A DNA stretch of 64,000 nt from JBHGBM01 sp041946965 (GCA_041946965.1 JBHGBM010000002.1:1-64000), one strand, 5' to 3'; shown: positions 34,767-44,724, counted from the first letter of the stretch. The notes: generated from the letters alone by a model not told the origin. Numbers and translations: made by a program.

Positions 34767-37700
34767 CAGAATTGCAGCCTCAGGCCGAGCTGCATGGCGC
34801 GCGGCGAGGATGCCGTCTGGGTGGTGCCGAACGCCGTGTTGGCGGGCGTGGTGTTCACGTAGGCCTCGCGGAAGAAGTGCTGGTTCCAGGCGTTGTACGC
34901 CTCGCCGCGAAGCTGGAAGGTGAGGCGCTCCGTCAGCCGCGTGTTCTTGATGACGGAGAAATCCGTGCTCGTCGCGGTACTGCCGCGCACCGCGGAGAGC
35001 CGGCTGGGGAAGGTGCGGATGTTGGAGGCGAGCTGGCGGCGCGAGTCGCGCTCGAAGCCCGCGTCGATGTTGAACATGCGCTCGGGAACCTGCTGGGCGA
35101 TCACCAGGTTCTTGATGTCGCCGCGGAAGATGATGTTGCCCCAGCCGATGGGCGCGGAGCTTTCGATGAAGGTAATGCCTTGCACCTGCCAGCCGCGGGC
35201 CAAGATGCCCGGCAGGCCGCGCAGCCCGCGTCCGAAGGGCAGTTCATACACCGCCATGAAGCGCCACGAGTGCGGGCGGTCGGCCGCGGAGATGACCTTC
35301 TCCGGCACGGCGTCGGTCTCGTTGAGGTAGCCCATGCCGTCCATCATCTTCGAGAACGTGTAGGAAGTCTGGAACGAAAAGCCGCTGGTGAAGCTGCGCT
35401 CAAACTCCACCTGAAGCGCGTGGTACGTCGACCATCCCTGGTTGTTCGTCACCGTGACGCCGTTGAAAATCGGATACGGCCGCAGCAGTTGCGAACGGCC
35501 CACGGTGCGCGACGTGGCGAGCCCGGCCAGTCCGGAGATGCCGAACAGCGGGTTCTGCACGAGCTCGCTGAGGTAGTCGATGGTCTTCTGATCGCGCTCC
35601 GGCGAGCGGCTCAAATACTGCGCGGGCACAGGATCGATGTTGCGCGTCATGGGCATCTTTACCGTGCGGTTGCCCACATAGCGCGCCTCCAGCTTGTACA
35701 TGCCGGCGAAGCGCTGCTGCACGGAGAACTGCCAGCGCTGGTTGTAAGCCGAACCGAGCGAACCGAAAGGCCCGAAACTGAGGCCCTGCGCCACGTAAGT
35801 CTTCAGCCCGTTGGCCGAGCCGGTGGGCAGATCCAGACCGTCCGGGAAGATATTGGAGGTCCGGCGGACGAAGGTGAGGCCGTTGTCCTGCGTGGAGTAG
35901 GACTGCGTGGTCACGTCGAAACCCGGCACGCCGCCTTCGTTGGCGAAGAAGCGCTGTCCGTAAGGGATGTAGTACAGGCCGTAGCCGCCGCGCACCACGG
36001 TGTTGTTCGTCGCCTGGTAGGCGAAGCCGATGCGCGGGGCGAAGTTGCGGTTTCTGGCCTGGTACATCTCGCGGGAGACGCCGCCCACCCCGGCGTAGAG
36101 AATGCCGCCTTTGGTGTTGAGCACGGGCACTTCGGGGATAGGGCTCCTGGCGTAGTTGGCGCGGATGGCGGCGCCGAGGGGGTTCTCCACATCGTAGGCG
36201 AAGCCGCCCAGCGCGCGGTCGAAGCGTTCCGTGGGTGGTCCTTCGCGCTCGTAGCGCACCCCGAGGTTGAGAGTGAGCCGCGGTGCGATCTTCCAGTCAT
36301 CCTGGAAGTAGATTCCCTGGTAGGTCGAGAGGTTGGCGGCCTTGGATGGCTGGCTGATGGTGGCCGAGGCGAAGCGGCCGAAGAGGAAATCAGCCAGACC
36401 CGAGCCGATGGGCGGCGCCGGAGAGTTATCCAGCGGCCCGCGCGAATAAGCGCCGGAGAAGCTGGCGCGCATGATGTCTTCACCGCCGCGGTTGAGAATG
36501 TACCAGCGGGCGTCGGCGCCGAACTTGAAGCCGTGGCGGCCGAGAATCTTGGTGAAGTGCGCCGCGCCGTTGCGGATATCGGAGATATTGCGCGACCCGG
36601 CGGAGTTCGAGAACGCCGTGTAGCCGGTGACGGTCACCGAGGGCATCCCCGCGCGCGAGCTATCGATCAGGCGCGAGACGGATTCGAGGCCCAGGTCCTT
36701 GTAGTTGAGCTCGCGGCCGATGGGCGTGCTGTCCCACAGGAAGCGGGAGATGGAAGCGCGGAAGTCGGCGACCAGCGTGGGGCTCACGGTCCAGACGTCG
36801 CTCACCGCCACGTCCCGGTTCTTGCCGATCTGCGAGAGGTTCGAAATGTCCGTGCGGCCGAACAGGTTCGAGTAGGGGATGGTGGTCTGGGAAAGGATGA
36901 GGCGCCCGAAGAGCTTGTGGGAGCGGCTCAGGTTGTGGTCCATGCGAAGCACGGAGGACCAGTAGCGCCGCGGCTCCGGCGCGGGATTGTAGCTGAAGTT
37001 GAGCTGCCCGTCGGCGGTGCCGGGATTGTTGGGCGCGGGCCACAGCCGCGCAAAGGCCTTGGCCATGGGATCGATGCGGCTGGCCGGTATGATGTTGTTG
37101 GCGAGCGGCAGGCGCTCGATGCGGTTGTTCGCCGCCGCGCGCGCGGTATCCGGGTCGTAAAGCTGGTACTGCACGCCGACCTTCAGCAGTCCCGAGAGGT
37201 CGCCGCCGATCTGGGCGGGCGTGGGGATTGTCTCGGTGGACGGCGGATTGGGACTCAGCGAGCTCCAGCGCTCGTAGCCGTAATAGAAAAAGGTCTTGTC
37301 CTTGCCGTTGTATACGGGGCCGAGCCGGACCGGCCCGCCTCCGGTGAACCCCCAGCGGCGGTACGTAAAATCGGGGCGCTTCACACCGCCGCGGTTGCCG
37401 GCCCACGAGTTGGCGTTCCAGTCGGGATTGCGTACGAAACCCAGGCCGCTGCCGTGGTACACATTCGTGCCGGACCGCAGCACCAGGTCCACGGTGGCTC
37501 CGCCGGTGTGGCCGACGCTGGCATCGTAGGTGGAGGTCTGGATGCGGACCTCCTGCACCATCTCCGCGCTGGGGTTGAAGGACGATCCGCCGCCGGCCAG
37601 GCTGTTGCCGCGCTGCGTGTTGGGCGTACCGTCCAGGGTGTACTCGGTGGTGCCCTGCGGGGAGCCGTTGAAGCGCGTCTGCGAGGTTCCCTGGCGCTGG

Positions 37701-38236
37701 AGCGGCTGTATGTCCATGCCGGAGCCGCCGCGGCCTTCCGAAGACGCGGAGTCGGCGCCGGGCGCCATCAGGAACAGGTACGTCGCATGACCCTGGCCCA
37801 GCGGCAGGTCGAGCACCTTCTTCTGGTCGATCACCGTGTTCACATCGGCGCTGGCGGTGTCGAGGATCTGCTTTTCGGCGGTGACCGTGACGGCTTCCCT
37901 CACCTCGCCGACGGACATCGAGAGGTTGACCTCGACGCGGCGCCCGCTGGTGAGTTCCAGGTCGTCCACCGCGGCGGTCTTGAAGCCGGGATGGCTGGCC
38001 TCGACGCGATAGGCGCCGGGCAGCAGGCCCGGGACTTCGTAGTTGCCGCTGGCGTTGCTTTTGGTTTCGCGGGCGACGTTGGTGGCCTTCTGAATTACCT
38101 TCACGTCCGCGCCGGCTACCGCCGCGCCGCTGGCATCGGTAACCTGGCCCACGATCACGGTGCGATGGCTCTGGGCGGACAGGTACGCGCTAAAAACGAA
38201 TGCAAACAGGAAGGGGCTGACACGTTTCCGGGTCAT
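34766..38236 (-). CDS. Oar-like TonB-dependent receptor with carboxypeptidase-regulatory domain
   Basis: 1156 residues from the ATG at 38236. Signal peptide (MTRKRVSPFLFAFVFSAYLSAQ), an N-terminal CarboxypepD_reg domain (about 25-110; GQVTDASGAAVAGADVKV), a plug region (about 120-290) and a large outer-membrane barrel ending LGLRLQF with the terminal Phe required for outer-membrane insertion. It imports oligosaccharides or other large solutes using TonB energy. There is no SusD partner. It overlaps the sulfatase stop (ATGA) and the beta-propeller start, linking it to the saccharide operon. A long antisense open frame over it is a composition effect. Confidence 0.92.
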   Translation of the reverse strand: MTRKRVSPFLFAFVFSAYLSAQSHRTVIVGQVTDASGAAVAGADVKVIQKATNVARETKSNASGNYEVPGLLPGAYRVEASHPGFKTAAVDDLELTSGRRVEVNLSMSVGEVREAVTVTAEKQILDTASADVNTVIDQKKVLDLPLGQGHATYLFLMAPGADSASSEGRGGSGMDIQPLQRQGTSQTRFNGSPQGTTEYTLDGTPNTQRGNSLAGGGSSFNPSAEMVQEVRIQTSTYDASVGHTGGATVDLVLRSGTNVYHGSGLGFVRNPDWNANSWAGNRGGVKRPDFTYRRWGFTGGGPVRLGPVYNGKDKTFFYYGYERWSSLSPNPPSTETIPTPAQIGGDLSGLLKVGVQYQLYDPDTARAAANNRIERLPLANNIIPASRIDPMAKAFARLWPAPNNPGTADGQLNFSYNPAPEPRRYWSSVLRMDHNLSRSHKLFGRLILSQTTIPYSNLFGRTDISNLSQIGKNRDVAVSDVWTVSPTLVADFRASISRFLWDSTPIGRELNYKDLGLESVSRLIDSSRAGMPSVTVTGYTAFSNSAGSRNISDIRNGAAHFTKILGRHGFKFGADARWYILNRGGEDIMRASFSGAYSRGPLDNSPAPPIGSGLADFLFGRFASATISQPSKAANLSTYQGIYFQDDWKIAPRLTLNLGVRYEREGPPTERFDRALGGFAYDVENPLGAAIRANYARSPIPEVPVLNTKGGILYAGVGGVSREMYQARNRNFAPRIGFAYQATNNTVVRGGYGLYYIPYGQRFFANEGGVPGFDVTTQSYSTQDNGLTFVRRTSNIFPDGLDLPTGSANGLKTYVAQGLSFGPFGSLGSAYNQRWQFSVQQRFAGMYKLEARYVGNRTVKMPMTRNIDPVPAQYLSRSPERDQKTIDYLSELVQNPLFGISGLAGLATSRTVGRSQLLRPYPIFNGVTVTNNQGWSTYHALQVEFERSFTSGFSFQTSYTFSKMMDGMGYLNETDAVPEKVISAADRPHSWRFMAVYELPFGRGLRGLPGILARGWQVQGITFIESSAPIGWGNIIFRGDIKNLVIAQQVPERMFNIDAGFERDSRRQLASNIRTFPSRLSAVRGSTATSTDFSVIKNTRLTERLTFQLRGEAYNAWNQHFFREAYVNTTPANTAFGTTQTASSPRAMQLGLRLQF

Positions 38237-39576
38237 ATGAGTTGCGCCTTTCTGACGTGCTCGGGGTAGGCGGCCAGTTCGGCCCTGACCCGCTCGGTGA
38301 TGCTCCGGACCACCTCGGGGTGCTCCGGGGCGACATTGTAGCTTTCGTAAGGATCGAGGGAAAGATCGTAGAGTTGCGGCTCGGGAAGTTTCGCCTCGGA
38401 TCGTTTCTCGGCGCCGCCTTCGCGAAACGCGCGAAGACGCATGTAGGGGGCGCGGGTGAGCGCGGCGAGGTGCAGTTTCCAGTTGCCCATGCGCGCCGCG
38501 TGCAGGTGTTCGCGGTAGAAGAACAGGAAGATCTCGTTGGGGCAGGCGCGGGTCCTGCCCAACAGCAGCGAGGACATGTCGCGGCCGTCGAGGCCGGCCG
38601 CGGGGTCCACACGCGTGCCGGCCAGAGCGGCGAACGTGGGGTGCATGTTGATGGCCATGGCCGGGGTCTCGCAGACCTGTCCGGGGGCGATGCGCCCCGG
38701 CCACCGCGCAATGAAAGGGACGCGGAAGCCGCCTTCGTATTGCTCGGCTTTGCGGCCGCGCAGCGGACCGGCCGAACCTTCCCACCACGGGCCGTTGTCG
38801 CTGGTGAACATTACCAGGGTTTCGCGGTCCAGATTCAGGCGCTTGAGCGCCGCCAGGACTTCGCCCATGCTCCAGTCGATGTTCTCCACCACGTCGCCGT
38901 AAAGGCCTCCCTCGGACTTGCCGCGGAAGCGCTCGGGGGCGTGCAGCGGGTCGTGCGGCATGGTGTGCGCCAGGTAAAGGAAGAACGGCTTCTTCGCGGC
39001 GGCGGCGCGCTCGATAAAGGCGACGGACTCCTTCGTGTAATCGTCGGTAAGACGCGCCTGGTCCACCTCGGTCGTCAGGGTTTCCAGGTTGCGCATCAGC
39101 GGCAGCGGCTTCAGGTCGTTCGAGTACGGCAGGCCGTACCAGTAATCGAAGCCATGGTTTGTGGGCAGGAACTGCGGCAGGTGCCCGAGGTGCCATTTGC
39201 CGATGCAGGCGCTGGTGTAACCGGCGCCGCGCAGGGTTTCGGCGATGGTGACCTCGGAGGCGGGAAGGCCGTAGTCGTTGGTGGGCTGCAACGGGTGTAT
39301 GAGCCGGCCGACCCGCGGCGAGTAACGGCCCGTAATAAAGGAGGCGCGGGCGGGCGTGCAGAGGCTCGATCCCGAGTAGAACTGCGTGAAACGGACGCCT
39401 TCGCGGGCCATTGCGTCGAGGCGTGGCGTGCGGATGGCGCGGCTGCCGTAGCAGCCCAGGTCGCCGTAGCCGAGGTCGTCGGTCAGGACGTAGATGAAAT
39501 TGGGACGCGGGGCGGCGGGACGGGCCGCGAGGGCCGCCGGGAGCAGCCCCTGGAGGAGTGAGCGCCGGGTCAGCAT
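38233..39576 (-). CDS. Tat-exported sulfatase (formylglycine-dependent), type I
   Basis: 447 residues. Signal MLTRRSLLQGLLPAALAARPA, metal-binding NFIYVLTDDLGYGDLGCYG, and the formylglycine motif C73-T-P-A-R77, so the cysteine is matured by an FGE enzyme. Later motifs: GKWHLGHLPQF near 122 and MFTSDNGPWWEG near 250. It should remove sulfate esters from sugars. First gene of the leftward operon, with a good promoter in the 107-bp divergent gap, and coupled to the TonB receptor by ATGA. Confidence 0.93.
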   Translation of the reverse strand: MLTRRSLLQGLLPAALAARPAAPRPNFIYVLTDDLGYGDLGCYGSRAIRTPRLDAMAREGVRFTQFYSGSSLCTPARASFITGRYSPRVGRLIHPLQPTNDYGLPASEVTIAETLRGAGYTSACIGKWHLGHLPQFLPTNHGFDYWYGLPYSNDLKPLPLMRNLETLTTEVDQARLTDDYTKESVAFIERAAAAKKPFFLYLAHTMPHDPLHAPERFRGKSEGGLYGDVVENIDWSMGEVLAALKRLNLDRETLVMFTSDNGPWWEGSAGPLRGRKAEQYEGGFRVPFIARWPGRIAPGQVCETPAMAINMHPTFAALAGTRVDPAAGLDGRDMSSLLLGRTRACPNEIFLFFYREHLHAARMGNWKLHLAALTRAPYMRLRAFREGGAEKRSEAKLPEPQLYDLSLDPYESYNVAPEHPEVVRSITERVRAELAAYPEHVRKAQLI

Positions 39577-39611
39577 AGGTCCGCCGGGTTCGACAACTGA
39601 TATGCCAAACT

Positions 39612-39640
39612 ATGGTACGCCACTGAAACGGTCGTGTCAA
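39612..39640 (-). promoter_or_regulatory. promoter of the leftward sulfatase-TonB operon
   Basis: On the minus strand a perfect TTGACA (39635-39640) is followed after 17 nt by TACCAT (39612-39617). Predicted start is near 39605, 29 nt before the sulfatase ATG. An imperfect repeat TGCCA-N5-TGGTA (39603-39617) overlaps the -10 and is a candidate operator for the GntR regulator of the rightward operon. That last point is inference only. Confidence 0.6.
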
Positions 39641-39683
39641 ATTGGCTGTTCATGCGCGAAAGTGATATTCTAGTCAAACAACC

Positions 39684-41219
39684 ATGTTGCGGGAACTGAT
39701 CCTTGCGGGGTGCGCGGCCATGGCCGCGGGGGCGCAGCGGCACGATGTCGGCGGCCGCCGCCAGCTCTTCATCGACCAGCGCTTCGTGGAGGGCGCCAAA
39801 GGCATCGCGTTCCGCGTACATCCTCCGGTGAAGACCGGCGAAGTCAACATCGATTCGCCCGCCAACTGGGGATTGGGCGGCTACCACAGCGTGCTGGAAG
39901 CGGGCGGCGTGTACTACATGTGGTACACGGCGGGAGCCGCCGTCTGCTATGCGCGCTCGCGCGACGGCATTCACTGGACCAAGCCGCCGCTCGAGCTGAC
40001 CACGGACGAGACGCCGAAGCCGAACAACGTGGTGATCGGGCGCGGCGCGGGCGGCGTCAAGGGCGGCACTCACGGGCTGATGGTGTTTCTGGACCCGAAG
40101 GCGCCCGAAGAGGAACGCTTCCGGCTGGTGGCGAACCCGCCCGAATTCGACCGCATGGTGCAGGTCTTCTCCTCGCCGGACGGCATTCACTGGAAAGTTA
40201 CCCACCGCGACGCGATCACCTTCGACAAGAACGCACCGCATCACCTCGACACCCAGAACGTAATCTTCTGGGACGCGCGGCTGGGCAGGTACGTCGCCTA
40301 CGTGCGGAAGAACCTGAGGGAAGCGGGCAGCCAGGGCCGCACGGTGGCGCGCGCGGAGAGCGACGGCCTGAGTTTCGGCGACGCGGCGAAGATGCCGGTG
40401 GTCTTCCGCGCCGGCCGGCGCCATCCGGGCCACTTCGACCCGCTGCGCAAGACCAAGGTCGCGGTGCTGGACGTGTACACTTCCAGCGTGATTGCTTATC
40501 CCTGGGCCGACGGCGCCTACTTCATGTTCCCCACGCCCTATTACCACTACGGCGCCTGGCAGCGCGAGTTCCGCGAGGCGGCGCCGGTGAACGCGGGCGC
40601 GATCGACGTGCGGTTTGCGGCCTCGCGCGACGGCATCGCCTGGGAGACCTACGACTGGAAGCCGTTCGTCGCGCTGGGCATGGAGGGCGAGTTCGATTCC
40701 AGGCGGAATTACATGGTCTACGGCATCGTGCCGGCGCTCAACGGACGCGACATGTACATGTACTACATGGGCACGAACGAGACTCACGGCTGGGGCCGCG
40801 ATGATCGCAACAACAAGCTGCTGGAGGCGGCCAACCTGGCGCCGCGGCCCGTCGCGCGCGCCATCAGCCGCGTGGTCCTGCGCCGCGACGGTTTCGTTTC
40901 CGTGCGCGCCGGTGAGGCGGGCGGAGAGTTCACCACTCCGGCGATGAAGTTCAAAGGCAACCAACTCGTGCTGAACGTGGACACCTCCGCCGCCGGCGAG
41001 GTGCAGGTGGAGGTGCAGGACGAGAGCGGCAAACCCATCGAGGGGTTCACACTGGCCGACTGCGACATCATCCACACCGCCAACGAGATCGACCGGCCGG
41101 TAAAGTGGAACGGCGCCGGCACGCTCGAGAAGCTCGAAGGCAGGGCCGTACGGCTGCGCTTCGTGTTGCGGGATGCGGATCTCTACGCCTTCCAGTTCCG
41201 CGAAAGGCCGGCCTTCTGA
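39684..41219 (+). CDS. secreted beta-propeller hydrolase-like protein, paralog 2
   Basis: 511 residues. Short signal peptide (MLRELILAGCAAMAAGAQ), then the family opening GGRRQLFIDQRFVEGAKGI. Blade motifs: YYMWYTAGAAVCYARSRDG, VFSSPDGIHWKVTHRDAITF, VIFWDARLGRYVAYVRK, RFAASRDGIAWETYDWKP. Distinctive YYMGTNETHGWGRDDRNNKLLEA segment and C-terminal beta-sandwich ending LRDADLYAFQFRE. It heads the rightward operon and is followed 1 nt later by a close paralog (paralog 3) with shared blade spacing, a tandem duplication. Catalytic residues not assigned. Confidence 0.7.
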   Translation: MLRELILAGCAAMAAGAQRHDVGGRRQLFIDQRFVEGAKGIAFRVHPPVKTGEVNIDSPANWGLGGYHSVLEAGGVYYMWYTAGAAVCYARSRDGIHWTKPPLELTTDETPKPNNVVIGRGAGGVKGGTHGLMVFLDPKAPEEERFRLVANPPEFDRMVQVFSSPDGIHWKVTHRDAITFDKNAPHHLDTQNVIFWDARLGRYVAYVRKNLREAGSQGRTVARAESDGLSFGDAAKMPVVFRAGRRHPGHFDPLRKTKVAVLDVYTSSVIAYPWADGAYFMFPTPYYHYGAWQREFREAAPVNAGAIDVRFAASRDGIAWETYDWKPFVALGMEGEFDSRRNYMVYGIVPALNGRDMYMYYMGTNETHGWGRDDRNNKLLEAANLAPRPVARAISRVVLRRDGFVSVRAGEAGGEFTTPAMKFKGNQLVLNVDTSAAGEVQVEVQDESGKPIEGFTLADCDIIHTANEIDRPVKWNGAGTLEKLEGRAVRLRFVLRDADLYAFQFRERPAF

Positions 41220-41220
41220 T

Positions 41221-42624
41221 ATGACCACGCTGCTCGCGCTGGCGCTGCTGGCAATCCCGGTAAGCGACCGGCGGCAGTTGTTCATCGACCGCAAGTTCAT
41301 CGAGAAGGAACAGGGCATCGAGCTGCGGGTGCATTCGCCGCGCAAGGCCGGGCCGATCTCGCTGGCTGGCGACGACGGCCCCATGGGCGGCACCACCAAC
41401 TGCGTGATGAAGGATGGCGCCGTGTACCGCCTGTGGTACCTGGGACGCAACGGATTCGTTCACGCGCGCTCGCGAGACGGTGTGCATTTCGAGAAGGACC
41501 GGCTGGTATTGGGCGGCGGCGCGGGCGGGATTAAAGGCATACCACGCGGCCTGATGGTGTTCATCGACCCGAATGCGCCGGCCGCGGAACGCTACCGCAT
41601 GGTGACACGGGCCGAGGAGATCAGCCCGGTGCTGCAACTGTTCTCTTCCCCGGACGGACTGACGTTCAAGCACACCCACCGCGACGTGATCACGTTTCAT
41701 CCGCCCAAACCGCACCATCTCGATTCGCAGAACGTGATTTTCTGGGACGCGCGCATCGGCAAGTACGCGGCCTATGTGCGGCGGAATTTGCAGGAGAAGG
41801 GTTCGCAGGGCCGCGGGCTCGCACGGGCGGAATCGGCCGACCTGGCGCGCTGGCCGGAGGTGCAGGAGATGCCCGTGGTACTGCCTCCCTGGCGGGGCGG
41901 CCAGGTGGACGTCTACACGAACGGCACAATCCTTTATCCCTGGGCCGAGAACGCGTACCTGATGTTCCCGTGCATGTATTACCACTACACGACGCGCCAG
42001 AGCGAGTTCGCCGGCGGCGCGCCGGTGAACGCGGGCGTGATTGACGCGTACTTCGCAGCGAGCCGCGACGGCGTCAAGTGGGATACCTACCAGGGTGAAC
42101 CCTGGGTGAGGCTGGGCATGGAGGGCGAATTCGATTCCAAGCGCATCTACATGGCCTACGGGATGGTGCCGGCGCCGAACGGACGCGAACTGTACATGTA
42201 CTACATGGGGACGAACGAGCCGCACGGGTGGAACCGCGACGACCGCAATAACAGGCTGCTGATCGCAGCCAACGTGGCGCCGCGTCCCGAGGCAAGGGCC
42301 CTGGGGCGCCTGGTGTTGCGGCGCGACGGTTTTGTCTCCGTTCACGCTTCGGAAGCGGGCGGCGAGTTCACCACGCCTGCGATCGCGTTTCGCGGCAGGG
42401 AATTGTTGCTGAACGTGGACACCTCGGCGCTGGGCGAAGCGCAAGTCGAGATTCAGGATGAGAACGGAAAGACGCTGGCCGCGAGCGGCCTGATCCATAC
42501 GGCCAACGACCCGGACCGCGTGGTGAAGTTCGATGGCGAGCCGCTGGAGCGGCTGGCGGGGAAGCCCGTGCGGTTGAGGTTCTTGTTGCGCAACGCGGAT
42601 GTGTATGCGTTTCAGTTTCGATGA
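41221..42624 (+). CDS. secreted beta-propeller hydrolase-like protein, paralog 3 (tandem copy)
   Basis: 467 residues from the ATG at 41221, one base after the preceding stop. Very short hydrophobic leader (MTTLLALALLAIPVSD) and then RRQLFIDRKFIEKEQGIELRV. It shares long runs with paralog 2, for example HHLDSQNVIFWDARIGKY, YYMGTNEPHGWNRDDRNNRL and EAGGEFTTPAIAFRG. The C-terminus LRFLLRNADVYAFQFR repeats the family signature. The two genes clearly arose by tandem duplication and have since diverged, so they may act on different linkages or sizes of one substrate. Confidence 0.7.
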   Translation: MTTLLALALLAIPVSDRRQLFIDRKFIEKEQGIELRVHSPRKAGPISLAGDDGPMGGTTNCVMKDGAVYRLWYLGRNGFVHARSRDGVHFEKDRLVLGGGAGGIKGIPRGLMVFIDPNAPAAERYRMVTRAEEISPVLQLFSSPDGLTFKHTHRDVITFHPPKPHHLDSQNVIFWDARIGKYAAYVRRNLQEKGSQGRGLARAESADLARWPEVQEMPVVLPPWRGGQVDVYTNGTILYPWAENAYLMFPCMYYHYTTRQSEFAGGAPVNAGVIDAYFAASRDGVKWDTYQGEPWVRLGMEGEFDSKRIYMAYGMVPAPNGRELYMYYMGTNEPHGWNRDDRNNRLLIAANVAPRPEARALGRLVLRRDGFVSVHASEAGGEFTTPAIAFRGRELLLNVDTSALGEAQVEIQDENGKTLAASGLIHTANDPDRVVKFDGEPLERLAGKPVRLRFLLRNADVYAFQFR

Positions 42625-42637
42625 GATCCGACGCGAT

Positions 42638-43981
42638 ATGCAGAGCAGAAGAGAAATCCTGGCAATGATGGCCGCGGCGGCGCCCGCGCAGCAGGAAGAC
42701 CCCCAACAGGTGCTCGCGCGCGAGCTCCAGCGCACCCGGCCCGACTACATCGTCTTCGTCCCCAAGCACTGGGACGGCTCCACCAACGACGGCCACAACG
42801 AGCATTTTCTGGTATTCGACGGGCCCGATAAGTCGCTCATGGCGGTCTGGACGCAGTCGCCGGGCGGGATGGGCGGGCCGCGCAACCGCATCGTGTTTTC
42901 GCGCTCCGGCGACGACGGAGTGACCTGGGCCCCGCCCAAACGCGTGGCCGGGCCGGCCGGCCGCGACGATCCCGCTCACATGGCGAGCTGGGGCTTCCCC
43001 ATGGTGTCGCGTTCCGGCCGCATTTACGTCATCTGGAACCAGAACGACGGCAGCAAGGGCTGGATCCAGATGCACACGGGCCGCATGGCGGGCTGCTACA
43101 GCGACGATCTCGGAGCCACCTGGAGCGATCCGCAGCTCATCGAAATGCCGCGCAGCCCCTACGACGATCCCACCGGAAAAACGCCTGCGGAGTGGATCGT
43201 GTGGCAGTTGCCCATGCGCGACCTGAAGGGCAATTACTTCGTGGGTTACTCGCACTGGCTGAACCCGGCGCGCGCGTATCTCAAGAAGACGGAGTCATGG
43301 ACGCAGATCGAATCCGTGGTGGAGTTCATGCGGTTCGAAAACGTGGACCGCAACCCGCAGCCGCGCGACCTGCGCATACGCTATTCGGCCTGGGGCGAGA
43401 AAGCCCTGCGCGCGCCTTATTACCGGGACCCGATGCTGAGCGTGGCGCAGGAACCCAGCATCGTGCGGCTTCCGGACAAGAGCCTGTTCTGCGTGATGCG
43501 CTCCAACAGCGGCTACATCTGGTACAGCACCTCGCGCGACGACGGCGAGAACTGGATCAGCCCGCGGCCGCTGCTGCGGAAGGATTTCGGACAACCCATT
43601 CTTCAACCCGTGGGCTGCGACCCCATTTATCAGCTCGCGGACGGGCGTTACATTCTGCTGCATCACAATAACCGGGGAGATATCGAAAGCCGGCCGGAAG
43701 CGACGCAGGGGCCGCGCTATCCGGCTTACATCGCGCTGGCCGAATTCCGGCCCGGCGCCGACCAACCGCTGTGGTTCAGCGAATCGAAGATGCTGATGGA
43801 CAGCGGCGGAATCGGCGTGAACGGCAGCAAAGGCGGCCAGACGGGCGTGGGCCTGTATACCAGCTTCACCACGCGAAAAGGTAATAATGTTCTATGGCAT
43901 CCCGACCGGAAGTTCTTCCTGCTGGGGAAGAAGATCACGCCGGAGTTTCTGGCGGGGTTGGGGGCGCCGAGGAGATTGTAA
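42638..43981 (+). CDS. sialidase-like Asp-box (BNR) protein
   Basis: 447 residues from the ATG at 42638, giving a Tat-like start (MQSRREILAMMAAAAPAQQ). Three Asp boxes (SxDxGxTW) mark a six-bladed sialidase-type propeller: SGDDGVTW near 101, SDDLGATW near 159 and SRDDGENW near 304. The arginine triad of sialidases cannot be confirmed by eye. BNR proteins of this type in soil bacteria are often not true sialidases. It is 13 nt after paralog 3 and 2 nt before the GntR gene. Confidence 0.75.
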   Translation: MQSRREILAMMAAAAPAQQEDPQQVLARELQRTRPDYIVFVPKHWDGSTNDGHNEHFLVFDGPDKSLMAVWTQSPGGMGGPRNRIVFSRSGDDGVTWAPPKRVAGPAGRDDPAHMASWGFPMVSRSGRIYVIWNQNDGSKGWIQMHTGRMAGCYSDDLGATWSDPQLIEMPRSPYDDPTGKTPAEWIVWQLPMRDLKGNYFVGYSHWLNPARAYLKKTESWTQIESVVEFMRFENVDRNPQPRDLRIRYSAWGEKALRAPYYRDPMLSVAQEPSIVRLPDKSLFCVMRSNSGYIWYSTSRDDGENWISPRPLLRKDFGQPILQPVGCDPIYQLADGRYILLHHNNRGDIESRPEATQGPRYPAYIALAEFRPGADQPLWFSESKMLMDSGGIGVNGSKGGQTGVGLYTSFTTRKGNNVLWHPDRKFFLLGKKITPEFLAGLGAPRRL

Positions 43982-43983
43982 GT

Positions 43984-44724
43984 ATGGCTGCAACCAAGCA
44001 CACCAGCCTTGCGGAGAAGGTATATCTCGGGGTGCGCGACCGCATCCTGAGCGGCGAGTACCCGCTGACCGCGCCGCTCTCGCGCCGCGCGCTGGCACAG
44101 CAATTCGGCGTCAGCCTGCTGCCGGTGGCGGAAGCCTTGCAACGCCTGGAACACGAGGGGCTGGTGGAGAGCCGGCCGCGCTCGGGCACGCGGGTGCGTG
44201 TCCCGAATCCGGACGAGATCCGCGGTCATTACGTGGTGCGGGAGGCGCTGGAAACGCAGGCGGCGCGCCTGTTCGCGGAGAAATCGACGGCCCGGCAGAA
44301 GCGCCGGCTGGCCTCCCTGGCCAGGCAGGTGGACGCGCTCTATAACGCCTCGCCGGTGCATAAGATGGACCGGCGGCACGGCCTGTTCGACATACACCAG
44401 GCGCATTTCGACTTCCACATGGAGATCGCGCAGGCGGCGGGCTGCAAGGAACTGATGGAGGCCATCGAGGGCAACCAGGTACTGATCTTCAATTGGCTGT
44501 ACAACAGTGCGGCGCACTTCGACACGCTGCCCCCGCGCTGGCACGAAGACCTGGTTGCCGCGCTCGCTTCCGGCGATCCCGAGAAGGCCGACCGCGCCAT
44601 GCGCCGCCACGTTCGCTACCGCAGAGATTCCGTGGCCGACCGCATCGGAGCCTACCTGGCGGCGTTGGACAACGGCTCGCCGGGTTTTCGAGGGCCGCGG
44701 GCAAAAGGAAAGACGCGTAAATGA
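43984..44724 (+). CDS. GntR-family transcriptional regulator (FadR/FCD type)
   Basis: 246 residues. Winged helix-turn-helix at residues 8-75 (YLGVRDRILSGEYPL, LSRRALAQQFGVSLLPVAEALQRLEHEGLVESRPRSGTRV), then an all-helical ligand-binding FCD-like domain with putative metal ligands in FDIHQAHFDFHMEIA and the late HEDLVAALASGDPEKADRAMRRHV. FCD regulators usually sense sugar acids or other carboxylates. It sits between the hydrolase-like genes and the dehydrogenase (2 nt upstream, ATGA downstream), so it probably controls the divergent locus. Confidence 0.9.
   Translation: MAATKHTSLAEKVYLGVRDRILSGEYPLTAPLSRRALAQQFGVSLLPVAEALQRLEHEGLVESRPRSGTRVRVPNPDEIRGHYVVREALETQAARLFAEKSTARQKRRLASLARQVDALYNASPVHKMDRRHGLFDIHQAHFDFHMEIAQAAGCKELMEAIEGNQVLIFNWLYNSAAHFDTLPPRWHEDLVAALASGDPEKADRAMRRHVRYRRDSVADRIGAYLAALDNGSPGFRGPRAKGKTRK

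Noticed and set aside
34772..38269. Plus-strand open frame of about 1165 codons opposite the TonB receptor
   Set aside because: Its translation is low-complexity, rich in A, G, R, V and H, with no domain, and it lies wholly antisense to a clear receptor. High third-position GC keeps the antisense frame open.
39642..39671. TTGGCT-N18-TATTCT as a rightward promoter before paralog 2
   Set aside because: The -35 is poor, the spacer is long, and the box lies 12 nt before the ATG, leaving almost no leader; too weak to annotate.
39570..41450. Minus-strand open frame of about 626 codons opposite beta-propeller paralog 2
   Set aside because: His/Arg/Ala-rich shadow without domains; it would also overlap the sulfatase start and the divergent promoter.
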